Source: Durusdinium trenchii (taxonomy: Eukaryota; Sar; Dinophyceae; Suessiales; Symbiodiniaceae). Taken from it: 64,000 nucleotides of DNA. The translations under genes and the position numbers were made by a program. Below are positions 44,009 to 55,504 of this stretch, in pieces. The DNA lies in contig CAXAMN010023751.1 in NCBI GenBank assembly GCA_963970005.1, forward strand, positions 415,260 to 479,259, written 5' to 3'. Below the pieces are notes generated by a model. That model saw nothing but the letters and a program-made list of their open reading frames with translations. It was not told the origin of the DNA and made no database searches. Each line of letters begins with the position of its first letter. Positions within the stretch are counted from its first letter, which is position 1.

Positions 44009-46548
44009 CTGTGGTTTGTGGTTTTCCACTTCTATGATTATTTCACAGAGTGTAGGTCCATGTTCTCGGGCGAAGCGACCTGTGACGAGTGAAGGTGAAG
44101 GGCTTCCTGCGAAGTAGTGTCAACTGATATGGACTTTTTCAAGGTCCAGCAAAACAGGCCTTCCAAATTGGGGACAGACGTGCGTGTTCGCACCATGCTC
44201 ACGACTTAGCTTGCAAAGAGGCTTGAGGCTTCGTCAACGATCCAACCAACACCATTAGACTCACTCCTGTTGGCACAAAAATTGACAGTATTCTGGGTTT
44301 GTGTTGGGGCCAGGCCTTCAAAACTGGGACAAATCCTCAGATTCAGAATAACCACCACCAGTACCAGAGAAAGCAAGGATCTGTGCTTCAATTACATGAG
44401 AAAAGACCCTTTGCACCCTTCCTTCTTGGAGATTCTTCAGCACCTGGTTTCTATGAGCCAGTGGTGGTTGTGCTCGCATGTGCCTCGCCGGCGACACGTT
44501 GGACCACAGGCTGAAAAGTCAGCCCCAACACGAGCCCCAGAAACCAATGGCAGTGGTCATCTGTTGAAAAAAACCACCAGCTGGTTGCCGTAGGGGTCAT
44601 GGCTTGATCGGAGATCGGCTCCCAGAGAACCGGTCGAGGCAGCAGTGGAGGATTCACACCCGGTGGTTCTTCAACTGGGCATCTGTGGCTGCAGCGCGAG
44701 CGGGGATGAAATCGAAAAGCACATGGTCAACAAAAACTCGGGATTTCGTTTGGAAGTTCAGTTGGATTTGGGCAAGGTGGCACACCGAGGGAGGTGGTGA
44801 ACCACAGGGTTTCTGGCAGAGAAGCTGCCAAGGATTTGATGGTTTGCATTGATGCAAGCCCAGCAGCCATGTTTTTTGGCCTTTTGATGAAGCTGTCTCA
44901 GACTGAGACCCCGGATCGAACATGCCTTTGGGCGAGTTTCTGCTGGACTTCTTGGCGTTGAATCTGCAAACATGTGCTATGGGTCAAGAGAACATTTTGG
45001 CAGACTGATGCACGTATGGATTCAAGCTATTATCTATTCTATAGAAATTGCTTCTGGACATCCTAACGAATTCATGAGTACCTGCTGGCAGCACCTAGCC
45101 GGCACCACTTGCCACCAGCCGTTGGCAAACCAGTGTCCCCAAGTCCTCAACCCTTCAGAGGTTTGAACATGTTTGTACTCCGAGCGGCGCAGTGGGCGGT
45201 CTGGAACGATGAAGAAGGGTTAAACTTTTTTCGTTCTTGGAATCCTTCAATACAGCGTTCCGTGGCATAAAGCTTTCCCGACACTCACTTCTTTTCTTGA
45301 CATGTTTGGTTCCAGCATGGATTGAATTCTCAAGTCCTTTTATGTAACAGCGCAGCAGGCCGGACGGTCAATTTCAATCCCGATATAACTTAGAACGTGC
45401 CCCAAAGGAGGGAAGAGGGTAGGGTTAGTGACGGTTAGACCTTAACAAGCCATCTGGTCCGGGCGGTAGGGCTAGTGATGATTGGAACATTTTCTGCAAA
45501 AAACAAGTATTGACATGTATTGACATGTACAGTATTGGTTTCAGCCTTTCACGAGTTCACTGGACAACCGGTTGCTCCACGTGCCGACCACGTTGGCTCT
45601 CGTGCAGACTGGACGTGAAATGGCTTTTGCAGGGTGGATCCTGGCACCTAGCGATGCACCCTTCATGCCAAAATAAACACCTGGGCCCGAACTTCGGAGT
45701 AGGAAAAATAGGCTACAATCTGGTATTTTTGGGTGGGTACCCCCGCACCTTGCCGACTCTAACAGTGCGGAATCGATTCCGCGCACCGCGCCAACTTCGC
45801 TGTTGAAACCGCTCCTGCCAGGCACAGGCTGCAGAGACAGCCATGATGCCCAGCGTGGCTGTGCTCAGCGAGGACGCGGCATGCGCACCTGCGGCGGCGG
45901 GGGGGGCGCGCGGCGGGGTGTAACGTCATGCCGGTCGGTGGCCAGTTTTCTTGTGAAAAGAACACGCAAATGCTGAAGATGCCTCGGTCCAAGAGATTTG
46001 GATTGGCTCAGTGGTCGGTCTTTTGGATGTTGAACGGTCAGAGTTGAAGCAAAGAAAACACAGGACGAAACGCCAAGCGCGTGGACCAAACAGCTTGTGC
46101 GAGACCAGTTCTGGCCTAGTATTGCTCTCCTATTTGACTCTGACAGATGTTGTTACTGTAATTCCGTTTGTTCTTTTCTGCGCGGCCGCGCCGCTTGCAG
46201 GTTATCCTGTTTCTCAGCATTGACCCACCCCATGCCAGTTCTTCACTCGATTCACACGAAGAATTAAACTACCAAGACTGGGCCCCACGGATTTCAGTTG
46301 AACTGCTTTCATGTTTGTTAGAGCAAAAACATCTATATATAATAGGTGAGGTGGGTCAATCCAGTTCTTGACCCCGGATTTCACACCCAGCCCCAGGTTT
46401 GACCCACAGTAGCTAGATGGGCTTGACCTTGCTTTCCGTGAAGTCTCATCATTTTCCAGTGGCCTTCTCCCCTCACTGTCTTGAACAGCTCGATCGTAGA
46501 AGCACTTGAGTCTATTTGGTTGCTAGCCACTGATCCATTGTCAAATGA

Positions 46549-46782
46549 TCATTCAAGTACTGTACTGTAGATGCAGATTGGGGCGAAACGCAGAGGAATT
46601 GAGTACAGACGGCTGGTGTGGAAACTTGCTTGTAAAGACCATTGAGCGCATGCCAGTTTACACAGGGTTCCGAGCCGCTTTTCTTTGTCCAGCATTGGCT
46701 CTTCCATCAAAGCGGTGAGTGCTTCCGCAGAGCCAACGTGTCTCATCTCCGTCTGGATTAGGGAATTTGTTGTGGTCCTGTG
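46549..46782 (-). CDS. candidate exon, minus strand, 77 codons
   Basis: Minus-strand acceptor after GCCAAGACAG, open in phase 0 to TAG at 46549. It contains an ATG followed by RHVGSAEALTALMEEPMLDK, a regular amphipathic helix pattern. No known domain and no partner exon. Confidence 0.33.
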   Translation of the reverse strand, partial: HRTTTNSLIQTEMRHVGSAEALTALMEEPMLDKEKRLGTLCKLACAQWSLQASFHTSRLYSIPLRFAPICIYSTVLE

Positions 46783-47219
46783 CTGTCTTGGCGCTATGAG
46801 CGGCCCGAGAAATGAAGGGCTCTGGTTGAAACTATTTGAAACTCAAAGTTATATAGGTAGGAGGAAGCCTACAGCTTCCATGTTCGAGTGCCCTCCCAAA
46901 TAGGGGAGGTTTGCCAGCTCCACTTCACATCCTCCGCATGGCATGGCACTTCTCTGAGCCAAAAGCCACCCGCCATGCGAGAATACAAGCGTGCGGACAC
47001 CCCCACATCTGCTGGTGAGCTGCAACTTGGTCTGGAGAAGAGAAGGGATGGGTGGAAGATGTAGAAGGGCCTTAAAAGGGGAGTCACTGTGATATGTCCC
47101 TGAACACAACACCTCACGAAGTGAAGCCTGGGGTATATACCGGATGAATGCGACCACACCTGACCTAATCAAAGGAGTTCTGTGGCACCAAAAAAAAATG
47201 CTTGGACTTTTTTGGGAAT

Positions 47220-47399
47220 ATGTCTTCAACACGGAGGCCGATGCTGTTATACTTTGATATCAATTTTGCAAGAAACACTTGGCAAAGGACCGGAGTCGCT
47301 GCCACCACCTGGTGTGTCCGGAACACCTTTCCGAAGCATCCGTGCTTCCGCAGGGATTCGGAGGATGACGAGGAGCTGCAGGCACGGATCATCCCCTAG
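47220..47399 (+). CDS. small open frame, 59 codons
   Basis: ATG at 47220, reads MSSTRRPMLLYFDINFAR and ends RDSEDDEELQARIIP before TAG. The acidic/basic balance is protein-like. The frame stays open after the TAG for another 27 codons, so it may be an exon rather than a complete gene. Confidence 0.25.
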   Translation: MSSTRRPMLLYFDINFARNTWQRTGVAATTWCVRNTFPKHPCFRRDSEDDEELQARIIP

Positions 47400-47605
47400 C
47401 GGCTAGAGCAAATGGATCGAATTCCCTCCACGGGCAACCACACTTCTTGGCTTCGCCTTCCAACGACACCCCGCGACCCTTGAGTTTGACTGAGAGAGGC
47501 ATAGGGATTGCACTCAGTGATTTTTGCTGGGCTATTCTCGATCGAGATCTAGCGAGACATATGAGTCTGGCATTGAGCCGAAGCCTTCGTAGCCTTGGTG
47601 CTACT

Positions 47606-47690
47606 AGGAACAAGTGCATCGTTGCTAATTTGCTAGTAACAAGAAGCTTCTAGTAGCGATGCCGTGCCCTTGTTACTCGTAGCCGTGCTG
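47606..47690. repeat. dispersed motif family A, copy 4
   Basis: CTACTAGGAACAAGTGCATCG and CTTCTAGTAGCGATGCC units. Confidence 0.7.
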
Positions 47691-47736
47691 TTCCTAAATG
47701 AGATGATTCACTGCTTCACCTCTCGATCGTGTAAAG

Positions 47737-48719
47737 CGAGGCTTGCCCGGATGAAGCCGCACTCTTGGGCTCGCGAGCCGACAAGAAGGCTTTGGTCCAG
47801 GTGCTGAGACGCTTCAGCAAGGAGCGACGGCGAGTTCTAGGGTTGGTAGGAGGTTCGTGTTTGTGAAGCACAGGAGATGAAGAGCAAAGTGACGAAGGGC
47901 TTTGGGCAAGTCGATGATTTCAATTGCCCTTGAAATCCACAACACCTACTTGCGAAAGGTAGTTCAGAAGTTAAGAAGGACTTCCTACATTTTCCCACCA
48001 GGTACGCAGAGATTTCTGAAATAACCTGCTTTGAGCCATTGAGCCTAGTTAAGTGGGTGATCCTGCAAGTATGGTTGTTGAGAACATAGTGCAGACGCGA
48101 ATGTGGATGATGCCTAATTGGTACTGATGCCTATACAGGTCGAATTTCGAGCCATCTCGCACGTGCGAGGTGAAGGCAGACATGCGGCATAACCGACATG
48201 TGATGATAGGTCAGCAAGACAATACCAATTTCCGACAAGAAAGAAGAAAGCAATTTCATCGAGTTTCTTGAAGGTTGGGATTCGTCAACCCAAAGTATAA
48301 TTTCTGGAGTTGATATCCCGGTAAGGCAACTATGTCAAGCAGTTTTTTGTTGCTTTCGCACCAGAGTTTTGCAAGTCAAACTTGCGACCCAGAACCATCA
48401 ATGAATCCGTGCGGGGGAGCCAACAGCTCACAACATCTCCGACTGAAACACGTGCCGACTCTTGCACGGTCTGAAGCACACTTCAATGCACATATTCTGC
48501 GAGACTTTCCAAAAGATGAAGGCTGGATTCTTCTTATATACCTCTTCGTAAGCTTGTCCTTTTTGGACAAGTGTTCTCTTGCAGCACAGCAAATTGTATA
48601 TTTTTCATTGTCTTTTTCAGACTATCCTGTCGGATATGTTTTCCTTCGCACGATCAATCTCCCAGGACAATCTAGCGGATGAGAGCTTGATGCTCAGAGA
48701 CGCCTGGGGGGTGATGTGA
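47737..48719 (+). CDS. candidate multi-exon gene with very short introns, unknown function
   Basis: Open segments that join in phase: about 47737-47841 (RADKKALVQVLRRFSKERRR), 47898-48001 (SMISIALEIHNTYLRKVVQK), possibly two 31-base exons at 48090-48120 and 48139-48169, then 48210-48320 (DKKEESNFIEFLEGWDS), 48365-48547 (HVPTLARSEAHFNAHILRDF) and 48621-48719 (DNLADESLMLRDAWGVM, stop TGA). The last three are the strongest: donors GTAAGG and GTAAGC, acceptors with pyrimidine tracts, introns 44 and 73 bp, all phase 0. No domain is recognised. The two tiny exons imply an 18-bp intron and are doubtful. Confidence 0.4.
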
Positions 48720-49581
48720 CACGAGAAGCGGTGGTCGTGGGATCATGCGACAAGACAAAATGGTCTTTGTTCGTGACGGGTGTGCGAGGCTAATTTCCCG
48801 TAACAATGGGCTGACCAAGTTGTGGGCGGACAGAAACAAGAGAAGATGGGCGTCCGACTCCTTTCAATGATTGCCAGAACTGGTTTCAAGAATTCAGCCC
48901 TGAGATTGGACACATTCCTGCAAACAAGGACAAAAATCACGGTTAAACACTTGGCGACACCTATGTATAGGGAGACCCTAGACAGGTACCGTAATATTCT
49001 GCAGTCTGCAGGATTTTAGCTTGATCATGGCGCGAGACTCCTGCTGGGTGGTTGCTTGCCTATAGCTTACAGGCTCGCAGGGATTTTCCCTGGATTTCGG
49101 CAAGTGGCCTGAAAGCCTTGATCTAGATTGACTAGGCGCCGAAAAACTGAGATCGGCGTTTATAGAGCGCCTGCTCAGACCCTTCAAAGTAGCTTACAAA
49201 GTGGGAGATGGCCTGATAAAAGCATGTGTTTGCACCCATTTCCTGAGGGACTTTTAGATCAAAAAGACAAGGAGGGAAAAGCAGAGAAGGCGAACGCTGC
49301 GTGAAAAAACCATGCGCAACATGATGAAGCGTGTTGCTTCGCTGAATATCTGGGGCAAGGCGTTACTATGAACCTGAGCAACGGTCGCCCGGATCTTTCC
49401 AATCCAGGGCTAGGGCGAAGCCTGCTGGCACGCGTCACGCACCCACACACATTCCACACTACACACACACATGTCCACAGAGGCACACAACTAGCACCGC
49501 AACATAGCAACATATTTGCACTATTCTACAAACAATTTTTCTTTCCGGTTACACACCTCTCTTTCTAGCTTTTCTGTCGCG
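48720..49581. other. no gene seen
   Basis: Non-coding sequence between two candidate genes, with a short CACACA tract near 49440-49475. Confidence 0.4.
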
Positions 49582-50136
49582 ATGGCTTTGTGGTGTGACA
49601 TCACTGACGAGGTCATGTGGACCCAGGAGGCGAGGCTTCGTGTCATAGCGGAAAAGCGACAGATTGGGTAGGTAAGTCATTTGTCTGACGGCAGGAGCTT
49701 GAAAGGATGTTTGGCACGGAGGCTGGGCACTCAGAGCTTTCGGGCCATTGAGTCACGACACCAAAACTGGATGAGGCTTGGGACGAAAACGGTTTCGGGG
49801 AGAGTCGCTGACGTGCTCGACTGGGCCACGTTGGACTGGCTACAATCCGGTGTGGAGGCACATTTGGGTTTGCTCGTTGATTTATTGGGCTTGTCATTTA
49901 CTGAGTACTGAATTTGCTAGCTTGTTTATTCAGTTTGTCATTTAGGTTTTGGCTTGCCTGTGGAAGGTCCCAAACGTCACCCGTCGCAGCAAACGAAAAA
50001 GAGGCAATGGGCGCGCGCTGCAACCTCAGCCCAAAAAAGTCTGTTGTTCATTGGTGGCAGCCTCGTCCTACTCCAGGTGATTCCATGGTACGCGTACACA
50101 GCGTTTTACGAGGCAGGTGCTAGGATGCAATCTTGA
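49582..50136 (+). CDS. candidate small membrane protein, three exons, 143 aa
   Basis: ATG at 49582 (MALWCDITDEVMWTQEARLR), then a TAG at 49669 inside a 27-bp GT...AG stretch (49668-49694), then 49695-49849 (RAIESRHQNWMRLG, VADVLDWATLDWL) and, after a 96-bp intron with a TTCAGTTTGTCATTTAG acceptor, 49946-50136. The last exon restores the phase exactly and codes a basic segment, a single hydrophobic helix (SLLFIGGSLVLLQVIPWYAY) and a short tail ending MQS. A single C-terminal membrane anchor suggests an organelle or endomembrane protein. No family is known to me. The 27-bp intron could instead be an in-frame stop of a pseudogene. Confidence 0.42.
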
Positions 50137-53100
50137 TGATCCACATTTTGAACCTGTCTACATTCCTTTGTTTGGAGGAGCGGCGCCGCCCAGACAAGAA
50201 TTGTTTGGTACATAGCCTTCTGGTAGGTCATTCGGCAAGATGACACATGGTGCTTATTTTTGCACAGCGTTCGCGTGCTTTGTGTTTCCCTGCCCTGGTT
50301 TTTGAACCCAAGCGCTCTAATTTCTTATTTTCAGCTTTTATGCTCCTGGCCAACCCTTAATTCACGGTTTTTTGGTCCTCTTCATTCTTCACGCGGAAAA
50401 TCATGAAAATCCTTGCGAACTCGTAACGCTCACGAAAAAACTTGTCCGGCCGCATCGGTGGGTTGGCAGTGGATCTTGGAGGTTGGAACCATCCCTCACA
50501 CCAAGACATTCATCGATCAGTACAAGCTTGGCTTAGGACACCCATTTTTGATGACTGTGGTGGATCTATGGCATCTATGGCTTCGAATCAGAAGCCGAGA
50601 GACTGCTCCACCCCACTCCACTTTGAGGAACGGTGGGGAACTCTAGGTTTTGCTCGGTTTGGACATGTTTGGACTGGGTGCAACCACGGTTTTTCTTCGG
50701 AAAGAGTGGGGCCATCGGGTCCGGAAAGCCCACTCGGATCGGCCCAGCGCGTGCAAAGGCGACAAAGTGGTGGCGGCCATCCGCATGCAGGCAAGGAAGG
50801 GTAGTGATTTAATGAGGTCAAACACCTGCCAGATCCTTCTTGTACACACCTGCCAGCCGGTGGAACTTTGCAGGATGGGTCTTCCATCCAAAGCTGATTT
50901 TGGTGCCAGAGAATCAGTTTGGCTTAGAGCCTTATCCTCTAATCCTCCAGTTTTTAACGCCCCTTGCTCCACAACTGAGTTGGGTGTTTGCAAAGGGCCT
51001 ACGCCAGCCAGGGTTGAAAGCCTTTGTGGCCACCTGATACTGACAACATCGGTGCTTTTCTTTTCCTGATTGTTTTTTATGCTCTTTCTGCTCGTTGCCA
51101 CCATCATTGAAAGGCATTTGACCCACATCATCCCCATAGGCTAGGGGTTGCATTTTTCACATGGCCCCTTTTTGTCCAAATCTGGGCCACCAACCATGTT
51201 GAAGGAACACTTACCAAGAAAGGCTTTCAGGGACGCCATTCCAGGTCATTGGGGTCACTCGGAGTGAACCGGAATTTCCTCACCGACGGCAGGTGAAGGG
51301 CGTTCCACCCTTCCGACGGCTGCTGAACATTGCATCTTGGTCTGAAGATTTGCGCAGTCAGAAGTGATGCTGGCGATGAGCTCGTTACTGACTGCGCTAG
51401 CTCTGATTGGTGCTCCCAAGTGTCGGGGCTGTCAGCGATGAACACGTCTCCTGCACAGATGGATGAGGTGCCTGTCTTCTTGAAGTTAGTTTGTTTGTGC
51501 ACAGGTGTCGTCAAGCACTTTGTCGCCAAGCTACCGTCTTTATACTTGAGAGTGGTCTCTTTTTTTGGCTCCAGAGTGGTCTCTTTCGCCTGAACCGCCA
51601 GGGGGTGAGATGCTCTGAGTGGGAAGCGTTTGGAACTTGGAGACCCGGACCATTCGACCATCTTGGGATGTTTCCCAAGAGGTCACAGCGCCAGTTCAGG
51701 TGATAGTCCAGTCCAGGTGATAGCCAGTTCAGGTGATAGGTCTAGTCTTCCCCCCATTTGCTGCCCATGGGCAAAAAACCCTTCGAGAAGGAGCGGCGGC
51801 CACGTCAATTCTGTCAAGTAGAGCTTGGGCAGACATGTTATTTTGCAGCCTCATCAAGGTTCGTTGGGTTTATGTGCCCAGTTTCTGGGGTTCAATAGGG
51901 GTCATGGTTCTTTTATGGTGTGGATGATAACGGTCACCAACTGGTAGGTGAGCACCTTGGGACTTTGGCTGCTGTTCCAACCTCGAGAAGATTCTGCCTC
52001 CTTGCTCCTGACAAAGCAAGGCCGTTGCTCAGCAGCAAATTCCCAGTGTTAGAATTAGAACACTCTTATATTTTGTCTGTGTGCTTTCCGTTCAGGTGAC
52101 CGTGCTGGGTGTCTGGGGATCTTGGGTATATGGGAACAGACAGACACACATCAAGGATACCATGAATGAACATCGCATCCCTTTTGACCAGATTGTTTTC
52201 AAGGGGGCCACAGGGCCTCTTCCGGGTGGGAAGCCTGAACAGAACAACCTATGTCCGTTGAATGATGGTCCGGAGCTCGTCGATGGTCCGGATGCGAGCG
52301 TTTTGTATAGCCCGTATAGCTTCAGATTTTCCTTCACTCTCTCCCTTTCTCTCACTCTGTTCAAACAACCAAGCATGGAACCCAACTGGGTTGGGGCTTC
52401 TTCCAGAAGGTTTTCTGTTTGAATGCATTTCTGTGTCCACAATTGGTATGGTTGACGTCTTGACGCCGCTGAGGCTTCATTTGCTGGGGTCGAGGACAGG
52501 AAGCTCAACCTGGGGCGGTACGGGCCTACCTGGGCCAGGCCGGGAGCTAAGCCGATGATCCTGACAAAATCCGACAATCCCTGATTCTTCAGGCTCGGGG
52601 GGATGTTTTGCTGTTGGCATGCTTCAGGTTAGTTGGCTCCAACCAGAACTTGTGGCGAAGCAGTCTAAGCGTGGTGGGCACTGTTGCCTTTTGGGACCTG
52701 TGGCTTTGGCCCGACCTTGGCCCCAAAAGCCCCAAGCCCTTCAAGCTTTGAGCCAAGCAAGAGCTCCTCCTGAACAGTCCCAATTCGATGTCAGGTGGTC
52801 TGCTTTCTCCTCATCCTTTTCGCCAAAGCCCTAGTTGCCGTGGCAAGACGTAGATGGACCAAGTTTGAAGGGCGAATCTTCCGCAACAGGGCAGGCACCA
52901 AAGTTTGACAATGGTGCCAGGATGCAGCCGCAGACCCGTGTTTGGATTCCTTTCTTTGGCCAGGGGTCAGCATTCTCAACACCCTAAAACCCATTGGCCG
53001 AAGAAAAACATGGACGAACGCGTATGGGTCCTACTGATGTCGGAGGTCCAGTTTGGAGCCTGAGGTGTTGATGCTTGGAGCATGGAGCTTCATACTTCGC

Positions 53101-53547
53101 ATGCAGGAAAGGGACCTCGGTCGGGGCCGTTTGCACGGCGCAACGGAGGTCCGGGGATGGAGGGAAGAACTTTGTTTAGTTTTGCTTTGCATCTCCGGTC
53201 GGGCGCTGAACATGCGTATCAGCAGCAGCCTGGGATTTCTATCTCCTGATAATCTGTAGATCCAGGTTTGAAGAGGGAACAGCCATTGTTTACATTTGGT
53301 TGCCCGCACATCCAGCATCCGCACAGTCTTCCAGCAGAAATACTCAGGTGTACACAAGTCAAATAAGCCAATTGGATCGGTCGTGTGAGCACACTGAACT
53401 TGTTGACATCAGCATCAAAGAGCCACAGACCTCAAGATTTCCCTCAGGATTCTAGAAAAGGTTGGATTGTTGTGCACTAGAAGTTCTAGAAGAGACTGGG
53501 TGTGTTTCCGTATCCAAATCTGACCCTGAGATCTCGCGTGCTTCCAG
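50137..53547. other. mostly non-coding; two weak exon candidates
   Basis: No recognisable gene. Weak candidates: plus strand 52097-52219 after CCGTTCAG (VWGSWVYGNRQTHIKDTMNE) and minus strand 51233-51451 after CATCTGTGCAG (GDVFIADSPDTWEHQSELAQ). A 12-15 bp tandem of CAGTTCAGGTGATAG lies at 51690-51745. Confidence 0.35.
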
Positions 53548-53886
53548 GCGTCGTTCTTCGTGCGTGGCGCCTGCCTAGTGTTTAGCACCTCGGGCGCACT
53601 TAGATATCCAGATGAGCCACCCAGATTTCGAACAAAAGACCCTATAAAACTCGAAGGGCTAGTCTCCCTCCAATCAGGACCATTTGATATGATTTGGCTT
53701 GTAAGTAGCTCTATCTATATATGCATGATCTCATGGGTTTGCTCACATCAAACGCCTCTAGATATCTCCTTTGCCGAGTTGATCGACCGGTCTCAGAGAA
53801 AGACCTTTGCTGGAGTTGCACGCTGCTCTCCACGTCGGCATCTCCGGTTGGTTTATATTTTTTTGGTCGGGTACACCCGAATGTGA
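53548..53886 (+). CDS. candidate exon with consensus splice borders, unknown function
   Basis: Starts after GCTTCCAG and reads ASFFVRGACLVFSTSGALRY, PDEPPRFRTKDPIKLEG and FDMIWL for exactly 51 codons to a GTAAGT donor at 53701. Both borders are in phase 0 and the donor is the consensus, which makes this one of the better candidates. The frame stays open past the donor to a TGA at 53884-53886, so an unspliced 112-codon reading is also possible. Confidence 0.42.
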   Translation, partial: ASFFVRGACLVFSTSGALRYPDEPPRFRTKDPIKLEGLVSLQSGPFDMIWLVSSSIYICMISWVCSHQTPLDISFAELIDRSQRKTFAGVARCSPRRHLRLVYIFLVGYTRM

Positions 53887-55003
53887 TACACATGTTTCAG
53901 CAAAACATGGTGGTGATATGTTGAGGCCAGTGTTTCTCTATGTTGAGGCCAACCATCAGAAGATATCTTGTGACTTCTACCCAACCTTCTTTGTCCGGTG
54001 GCGAGTTTCTTTTCTTTTCCCGGCAATCCCGCCTGCTCCCAGTCCGAAGCTTGGGTGTTCCGACGACATACAAAGGGAGCACGGAAGTCCGCCGTGCTAA
54101 GCTGTGCCGGGACACGCTGAAGTGCTTTGTCAAATCAGTCAGTCCAAGGGTTGAACAGTCAGCTCGATATGGATTATAGCACTCGATACCTTGGGGAATG
54201 GAGTTAACCAACTGGTGAGGCATCAAAGGCCCGTGGGGCAACTCCCTGAAGCAGCTCAAGCAGCAAACATGACGTCTTTCCTGGATCAAACTATCGACAT
54301 TTCTTCATATATATATATATACAGATATATGTTCTCATCCTCCAAAAAAGGAATGTTTTGAGTTCAGTGCCCTGTGCATCGCCATTTTTGGCATTTGACC
54401 ATGCTCAGGCATTTTACTACTTATCCTCCTCGTGAGCTATTGTTGGGCTCAGCGCCCCCGGCGCGACTGTGGCACCACGTTCCGTCAGCATTTTGACGTG
54501 CAGGAGAGGGCGTAGTCCTGACAACTTTCTTCATGTGTAGATTAGATCAACACCAGTTGTCACGCTGAACACGGGTGCCTCATTTCGGGGCTTTGAGGCA
54601 GCTAGATCAGGAATTGCGATCCTTTGACAAGCCTCTGGCGGACACACATGTTGGTCTTAGTGGCTGTGATGCAAAACAGCGGACGGTGAGACGATGTGGC
54701 CGACCAAACGGAAGAAGACACGTGCCAGTGCAGGAGCTCTGTGTGGGCACCTACGTCCGTGTCGATGAGGTTGGGCGTTTGGGCTCGAGACGAGCTGACG
54801 AGGTGGCATTTTTTGGCACCAGGAACCTTTGATTTTTAGAGCTCCGAGAAGACAGATTTGTTGTAAAGAGGAACGCACTGGTACGGCGAAGTAGAAGGAA
54901 CAATGCACTTGTTTGTACCGCCAAAACAATTCGCAAAGAAGTGAGCTAGAAAGCCTTTTGCTGACTTTGCAAGAGGTCTTTTCATTGACTGCATCAAACA
55001 GGT
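53887..55003. other. no recognisable gene
   Basis: A TA microsatellite lies near 54307-54321. Open frames on both strands around 54575-54930 overlap and neither has motifs. Confidence 0.4.
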
Positions 55004-55504
55004 TTATTTTGCCAGTTCTCGGCAGAAAATTGGGTTAGGCGACCTTCGGGTTGATCGAACATCCGACCATTTGGATGCATCCATCTTTCCCCTGTTTTGG
55101 GGTTCTGGCTTGATTTTTAAAGAAGTGGGGCTGCATCCATGAAGCTTGGTGGGTCGGGTGGGTCGCGCGTCTGTTGGAACAACTATTTGGGGTCGTATGC
55201 TGGTGGAATTCACTCGCACCCTTCTAGCAGTGGCACAGACCTACCAGATTTGACCGGAAAGGCGTAAGCATAGACGTTCGTGATCTCAAATCTCGTTGCG
55301 GCAACTAAGAGACTTTCGTCGCCTGAAGCTGCAACATGATTTTTAAGTAGTCCCAAGCCACCAAGAAAAGCAAGCCTGTAGCCATTCCATGTGCACCCGC
55401 TTCTGAACCTGTTTGTCCCTCTGCTGAAAGCATTAACACGAGGGACGGCGGCTGTCTCAGCTTTGCGCCCGGCGGCGGCTGGGGCATTTGCAGCTCTGTT
55501 TCGG
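55004..55504 (-). CDS. candidate two-exon gene 3' end, minus strand
   Basis: Exon 55245-55504 (Ala-rich start like a targeting peptide, then TWNGYRLAFLGGLGLLKNH and ATRFEITNVYAYAFPVKSG) ends at a GTAGGT donor. Exon 55004-55170 after CCAACAG restores phase 1 and runs through KLHGCSPTSLKIKPEPQNRG to a TAA. The intron is 74 bp. No known domain. Confidence 0.33.

Larger units (their letters stand above)
43143..46548. other. no recognisable gene
   Basis: Includes the TCTG microsatellite at 43394-43472 and motif family A at 43933-44008. A CpG-rich patch at 45780-45920 with a short ATG frame (MMPSVAVLSEDAACAPAAAG) could be a first exon, but nothing downstream supports it. Confidence 0.35.
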
